From assembly GCF_008180415.1 (NCBI RefSeq), contig NZ_VTEI01000002.1:676522-711298 (forward strand): a stretch of DNA of 34,777 nucleotides, read 5' to 3'. Position numbers and translations under genes: made by a program. Positions 31,898 to 34,777 of the stretch are shown here, piece by piece; position 1 is the first letter of the stretch; each line of letters begins with the position of its first letter. Below the pieces are notes generated by a model. The model was given only the letters and a program-made list of their open reading frames with translations, made no database searches and was not told where the DNA came from. The DNA comes from Rossellomorea vietnamensis (GTDB taxonomy: Bacteria; Bacillota; Bacilli; Bacillales; Bacillaceae_B).

Positions 31898-32500
31898 TTA
31901 TTTAAGGGATTCCGCCACCAAAATAAGTTCAGATTTGCCCAGCATTTTATCCGAACTTCCACGGTCGTAAGAAATCGTCATGGAAACATCCTCCTCCTGC
32001 CATGAAAGGATGCTCGAGAACCTGGTTTCATGATAGTTTCCGGCTGTTCCATTAACCGTCACTGCTTCGACCTCAATAGAGGTTTCTCTGACAGCTTCGG
32101 GCAGATTTTCGTCAGTTTGGTCAACTAACCTGGCTCCTGGAGTATATCTGAGATGCAGGACTTGTTCTTCCTTCCCTTCTATCTTAATCCAGTAAGGGCT
32201 TAGAGAAGGAGCTTCCATCTCTATCTTTTCCACAGGTGAGGTCTCTGCCACCTCAAAAGGAACAAATTCAGGAAATTTCAATTGTGAAGGTAATTCTATC
32301 TGACCTCGTTCCGTTTTAAAGAAACCTGAAGGGGCAGCTTCTCCATTTCCCCTTTCAATCAGTCCTGACTCCGCTGCTCCAAAAAACATAAGTAGAGAGA
32401 AACTGGCGGCTATGAAGATAACAGACAACGTTTTGGCTAGCCAAAATTTTCTTTTACCAGATTTAATGGTTGTATTCTCTTCAAAATTTATGTTTTCCAT
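31898..32500 (-). CDS. DUF4367-like membrane-anchored protein
   Basis: 200 residues. One membrane helix near the N-terminus (TLSVIFIAASFSLLMFFGAA, about 25-45) after a short basic cytoplasmic segment; the rest should lie outside. The C-terminal 110 residues (YWIKIEGKEEQVLHLRYTPG, FSSILSWQEEDVSMTISYD, SELILVAESL) show the strand pattern and AeSL end of DUF4367, a domain found in anti-sigma-like and stress-sensing proteins of Firmicutes. No sigma-factor gene is adjacent. ATG 32500 with GAAGGTG 6 bases upstream is preferred over the GTG at 32509. The HAD gene lies 79 bases upstream on the same strand. Confidence 0.7.
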   Translation of the reverse strand: MENINFEENTTIKSGKRKFWLAKTLSVIFIAASFSLLMFFGAAESGLIERGNGEAAPSGFFKTERGQIELPSQLKFPEFVPFEVAETSPVEKIEMEAPSLSPYWIKIEGKEEQVLHLRYTPGARLVDQTDENLPEAVRETSIEVEAVTVNGTAGNYHETRFSSILSWQEEDVSMTISYDRGSSDKMLGKSELILVAESLK

Positions 32501-32579
32501 CTTCTTCACCTTCTAATTGATTTTTCTCATTAGAAGATTACTAAATGGAAAAAGTTTCATTATTTTGAAAATTTTTATA

Positions 32580-33200
32580 CTAAATGAACAAATCAGTTAA
32601 CTCCTCAAATTTTTCTATGGAGTAATCCCATTCCTTTGTTTCCCCAAAGCCATACTTTGCGTAAACAAATGGCATGCCAGCATATTCTGCCGCCCTCAGA
32701 TCACCTTCAGTATCTCCTACATATACAGGACTGGAAAGATTGTTCCTTTTCATGATGAGTTTGATATTCTCTCCTTTGGAAAGCCCTGTCCTGCCAGGAT
32801 TCTCATAATCCATAAAATATTTTTCAAGTTCATGGTATTTATAAAATGCCTCTATGTATCCGTCCTGACAATTGCTGACTATGTATAATTTATACTTACC
32901 TGCTAGAACACCCAGTACTTCCTCGACCTTATCGTATAGATCGCCGCCTTGATTTCCTAAGTATTCACTTTCCAAGTCACAGCACTCTTTTAGTAGTGCC
33001 TCCCGTTCAACTTCAGACAAGGAAGGGAAAAGCTGCTCTCCTATTTCCTGAATTTGCAGGCCCATTGTAAAACTGAACTCCTCCCTTGTGAATTCGCGGG
33101 CAACTTTAGGATGTTCCTTGGTTATGCTGTTCCAAGCTGTCAGGACCGTATCCATCGAGTCCCACAAAGTACCGTCCAAATCAAAAATAATGCTGTCCAT
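32580..33200 (-). CDS. HAD-family phosphatase
   Basis: 206 residues. All four HAD motifs are visible: nucleophile Asp7 and acid/base Asp9 (IFDLDGTLWDS), Ser109-Asn110 (IVSNCQD), Lys142 (GLSKGENI) and Asp163/Asp167 (VGDTEGDLRAA). A helical cap sits between the first two motifs, as in phosphoglycolate phosphatase-like subfamily members. The exact phosphate ester is not deducible. Start ATG has AAGGAG about 9 bases upstream. It may be cotranscribed with the following DUF4367-like gene; no terminator is seen between them. Confidence 0.9.
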   Translation of the reverse strand: MDSIIFDLDGTLWDSMDTVLTAWNSITKEHPKVAREFTREEFSFTMGLQIQEIGEQLFPSLSEVEREALLKECCDLESEYLGNQGGDLYDKVEEVLGVLAGKYKLYIVSNCQDGYIEAFYKYHELEKYFMDYENPGRTGLSKGENIKLIMKRNNLSSPVYVGDTEGDLRAAEYAGMPFVYAKYGFGETKEWDYSIEKFEELTDLFI

Positions 33201-33296
33201 TCCACTATTCTCCTTTACCTATTTTCTTATATATGTACTACTTCTTTATTCGGAGACAAATCCCTTCTTATCCCATGACGGGAATAGGAGGGAACT

Positions 33297-33330
33297 AAAA
33301 AAATACTTCAGGCAGAACCGCTGCCTGAAG
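33297..33330 (-). terminator. Terminator of the second isochorismatase gene
   Basis: On the minus strand CTTCAGGCAG pairs perfectly with CTGCCTGAAG around CGGTT, followed by TATTTTTTT. Confidence 0.92.
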
Positions 33331-33367
33331 CTTTAATAGACTTAATTCCTCAGCAATCCCCTAAATA

Positions 33368-33952
33368 CTAACGCTGTAAGGGTAACTGGTCTAACTGATT
33401 AAGGATTTCATCAGTGGTGATAATAGTAGCAAATTCTTTGTGAAGCATTGCCAGCTCAGCCTTCTGGATGTACTCAGGTGAATATTTCTTACCTTTCGAA
33501 TCGGTTACTTCAAAAGCCGCAATGGCATCAGAGACGAGATAGGTTTGGTACCCAAAGTTGCCGCTCATACGTGTGGTTGTCGAAACACAATGCTGGGTTG
33601 ATAAACCCGTTATCACGAGAGATTTTATTTCTTGCTTGTCGAGATACAATTGCAGGTCTGTACCAATGAAAGCACTATTGACGTTTTTCGGAAAGATTTT
33701 TTCTCCTGAAGCCGGCTGTATAATATCTTTGAATTGGGTGCCTTCCGGATTTCGATGATACAAAGGTGAGTCAGGCTGCAAGGATAAGTGCTTAGAGTAA
33801 AGTACTGTGCCTCTTCTCTTTCTCCATTCAGTCAGCAGCTTTGCCATATTTAATTCGGCTTCTGGATTATTACGTTGTCCCCAGTAGGGATCATCGAAAC
33901 CTTTTTGTACATCCAGAATCAATAGTGCAGGAAGATTTAACAATTTTTGCAT
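33368..33952 (-). CDS. Isochorismatase-family cysteine hydrolase (second)
   Basis: 194 residues. The triad is Asp14 (LLILDVQKGF), Lys89 (IFPKNVNSAF) and Cys122 (GLSTQHCVSTTTR). It is longer and only distantly like the copy at 26351; the HCVSTTTRMSGNFGYQTYLVSDA segment resembles nicotinamidase and N-carbamoylsarcosine amidase-like members, and WGQRNNPEAE near residue 30 is typical of this subgroup. The substrate is unknown. It is a single-gene unit ended by the terminator at 33297. Confidence 0.88.
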   Translation of the reverse strand: MQKLLNLPALLILDVQKGFDDPYWGQRNNPEAELNMAKLLTEWRKRRGTVLYSKHLSLQPDSPLYHRNPEGTQFKDIIQPASGEKIFPKNVNSAFIGTDLQLYLDKQEIKSLVITGLSTQHCVSTTTRMSGNFGYQTYLVSDAIAAFEVTDSKGKKYSPEYIQKAELAMLHKEFATIITTDEILNQLDQLPLQR

Positions 33953-34041
33953 TTGCTCATTCTCCTGTCTGCATAACTCTAGTTTGGTATCCGCAGACTT
34001 AACCTAACCAGGAGGACGGAATCTGATACATACTTTTCAAA

Positions 34042-34240
34042 GGCTGTTTTCGCAAAAATGGTTATGGGTTCTGTTTTCGAACAAACTACTAATTACAAAC
34101 TAAATGGTTGAGTTATACGAGGCTAGTATCAATGTTATACACATAAAAAAATAGTCAGTAGCTGATGCCTATTGGCTGTTCTGAAATAAATAGATTTCCG
34201 CTCCAGGTTCTCGACTCCGCGGGGTGCACGGTGAGCCTCA
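34042..34240. repeat. Remnants of MITE ends and of repeat A before array 3
   Basis: GGCTGTTTTCGCAAAAATGG at 34042 is a left end of the MITE family, with a second, weaker end (GGCTGTTCTGAAATAAA) at about 34174. Neither has a partner end in the right place. At 34191-34240 the left arm of repeat A (GATTTCCGCTCCAGG ... CCGCGGGGTGCACGGTGAGCC) breaks off exactly where array 3 begins. No gene is visible in 33953-34241. Confidence 0.6.
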
Positions 34241-34241
34241 T

Positions 34242-34777
34242 GGTGACCTTTTTCTGCTTTATCATAAGAATTTGGGCACCTAGACACTTCCTTGGTGACC
34301 TTTTCTAGGTTTACCACAAGAGCTTGGCTTGGGCAGCTAGATGCTCCCTTGGTGACCTTTTTAGGGTTTACACCAAAAATTTGGGCACCTAGATGCTCCC
34401 TTGGTGACCTTATTTGGGTTTACCACAAGAGTTTAGGCACCTAGACACTCGCTTGGTGACCTTTTTTGAATTTACCACAAGAGTTTAGGCACCTAGATGC
34501 TCCCTTGGTGACCTTTTATGAATTTACCACAAGGGTTTAGGCAACTAGACGCTCCCTTGGTAACCTTTTTTGAATTTACCACAAGAGTTTAGGCACCTAG
34601 ATGCTCCCTTGGTGACCTTTTTAGGTTTACCACAAGAGCTTGGGCACCTAGATGCTCCCTTGGTGACCTTTTTTAGGTTTACACCAAGAATTTGGGCACC
34701 TAGATGCTCGCTTGGTGACCTTTTTTGGGTTTACCACAAGAGTTTGGGCACCTAGATGCTCCCTTGGTGACCTTTTT
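34242..34777. repeat. Tandem array 3: eleven or more 52-bp units, running off the window
   Basis: GGTGACC (once GGTAACC) recurs at 34242, 34294, 34351, 34403, 34455, 34507, 34559, 34611, 34662, 34714 and 34766. Spacing is 52 except one of 57 (an internal CTTGG duplication) and one of 51. Each unit has AGGCACC paired with GGTGACCT (one bulge) around a 13-base loop, followed by TTTTTT. The sequence is unrelated to arrays 1 and 2. ORFs in it are repeat artefacts. The array is incomplete here. Confidence 0.9.

Overview
The window comes from a low-to-medium GC Gram-positive rod of the family Bacillaceae. Protein sequences and gene order match the Bacillus subtilis yqiW-yqjA ... yqjQ stretch: brxB(yqiW), yqjA, prli42, yqjC, yqjD, yqjE, dinB/polYB(yqjH), gndA(yqjI), zwf, rnz(yqjK), namA(yqjM), yqjP and yqjQ are all present. 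Strong Bacillus-type Shine-Dalgarno sites, many GTG and TTG starts, sigma-A promoters and a T-box leader agree with this. I cannot name the species. There is no prophage, intact insertion sequence, CRISPR array, rRNA or tRNA.

Layout. 1-2100: a yqjP-yqjQ operon (metallo-hydrolase and short-chain dehydrogenase) behind a promoter carrying a FadR/TetR-type operator. 2131-5709: membrane glycosyltransferase, old yellow enzyme NamA, a 53-bp tandem repeat array and a histidine phosphatase. 6003-9509: RNase Z, divergent from zwf plus a cyclase-family hydrolase. 9579-14465: accessory genes, namely UPF0158, two small membrane proteins, a GNAT enzyme behind a T-box leader, a gene remnant, and an MFS exporter divergent from an ArsR-like regulator. 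15239-18055: gndA and dinB. 18198-19674: a 52-bp tandem array, a lone CheW and a duplicated dispersed repeat. 19779-25931: yqjE, yqjD, yqjC (methylmalonyl-CoA branch), the stressosome miniprotein Prli42, an L,D-transpeptidase, yqjA and brxB. 26082-34777: a candidate sigma-B-driven small RNA, two isochorismatase-fold hydrolases, an ArsR-MFS operon whose MFS gene has a nonsense codon, a CNNM/CBS protein, a MerR regulator, a DUF4367-like protein, a HAD phosphatase, and a third long tandem array running off the end.

The core genes supply the oxidative pentose phosphate pathway (zwf, gndA; NADPH), redox and stress functions (NamA, BrxB, Prli42, DinB) and methylmalonyl-CoA metabolism (yqjC-yqjD). 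The accessory genes are mainly small regulator-transporter pairs.

The most unusual content is between the genes. Four arrays of unrelated sequence (about 4583-5081, 18198-18700, 23415-23605 and 34242-34777) share a 52-53 bp period, which is five turns of B-DNA, and every unit holds an inverted repeat. A second layer is a family of 85-190 bp MITE-like elements with GGCTsTTTTCG ends; three copies still show 8-bp AT-rich target duplications. Two further dispersed repeat families are nested in each other and in one MITE. Regulatory candidates worth testing are the lysine-type T-box before a GNAT gene, the sigma-B promoter plus short C-rich RNA at 26082-26185, the sigma-D-like promoter before cheW, and the FadR-like operator before yqjP.
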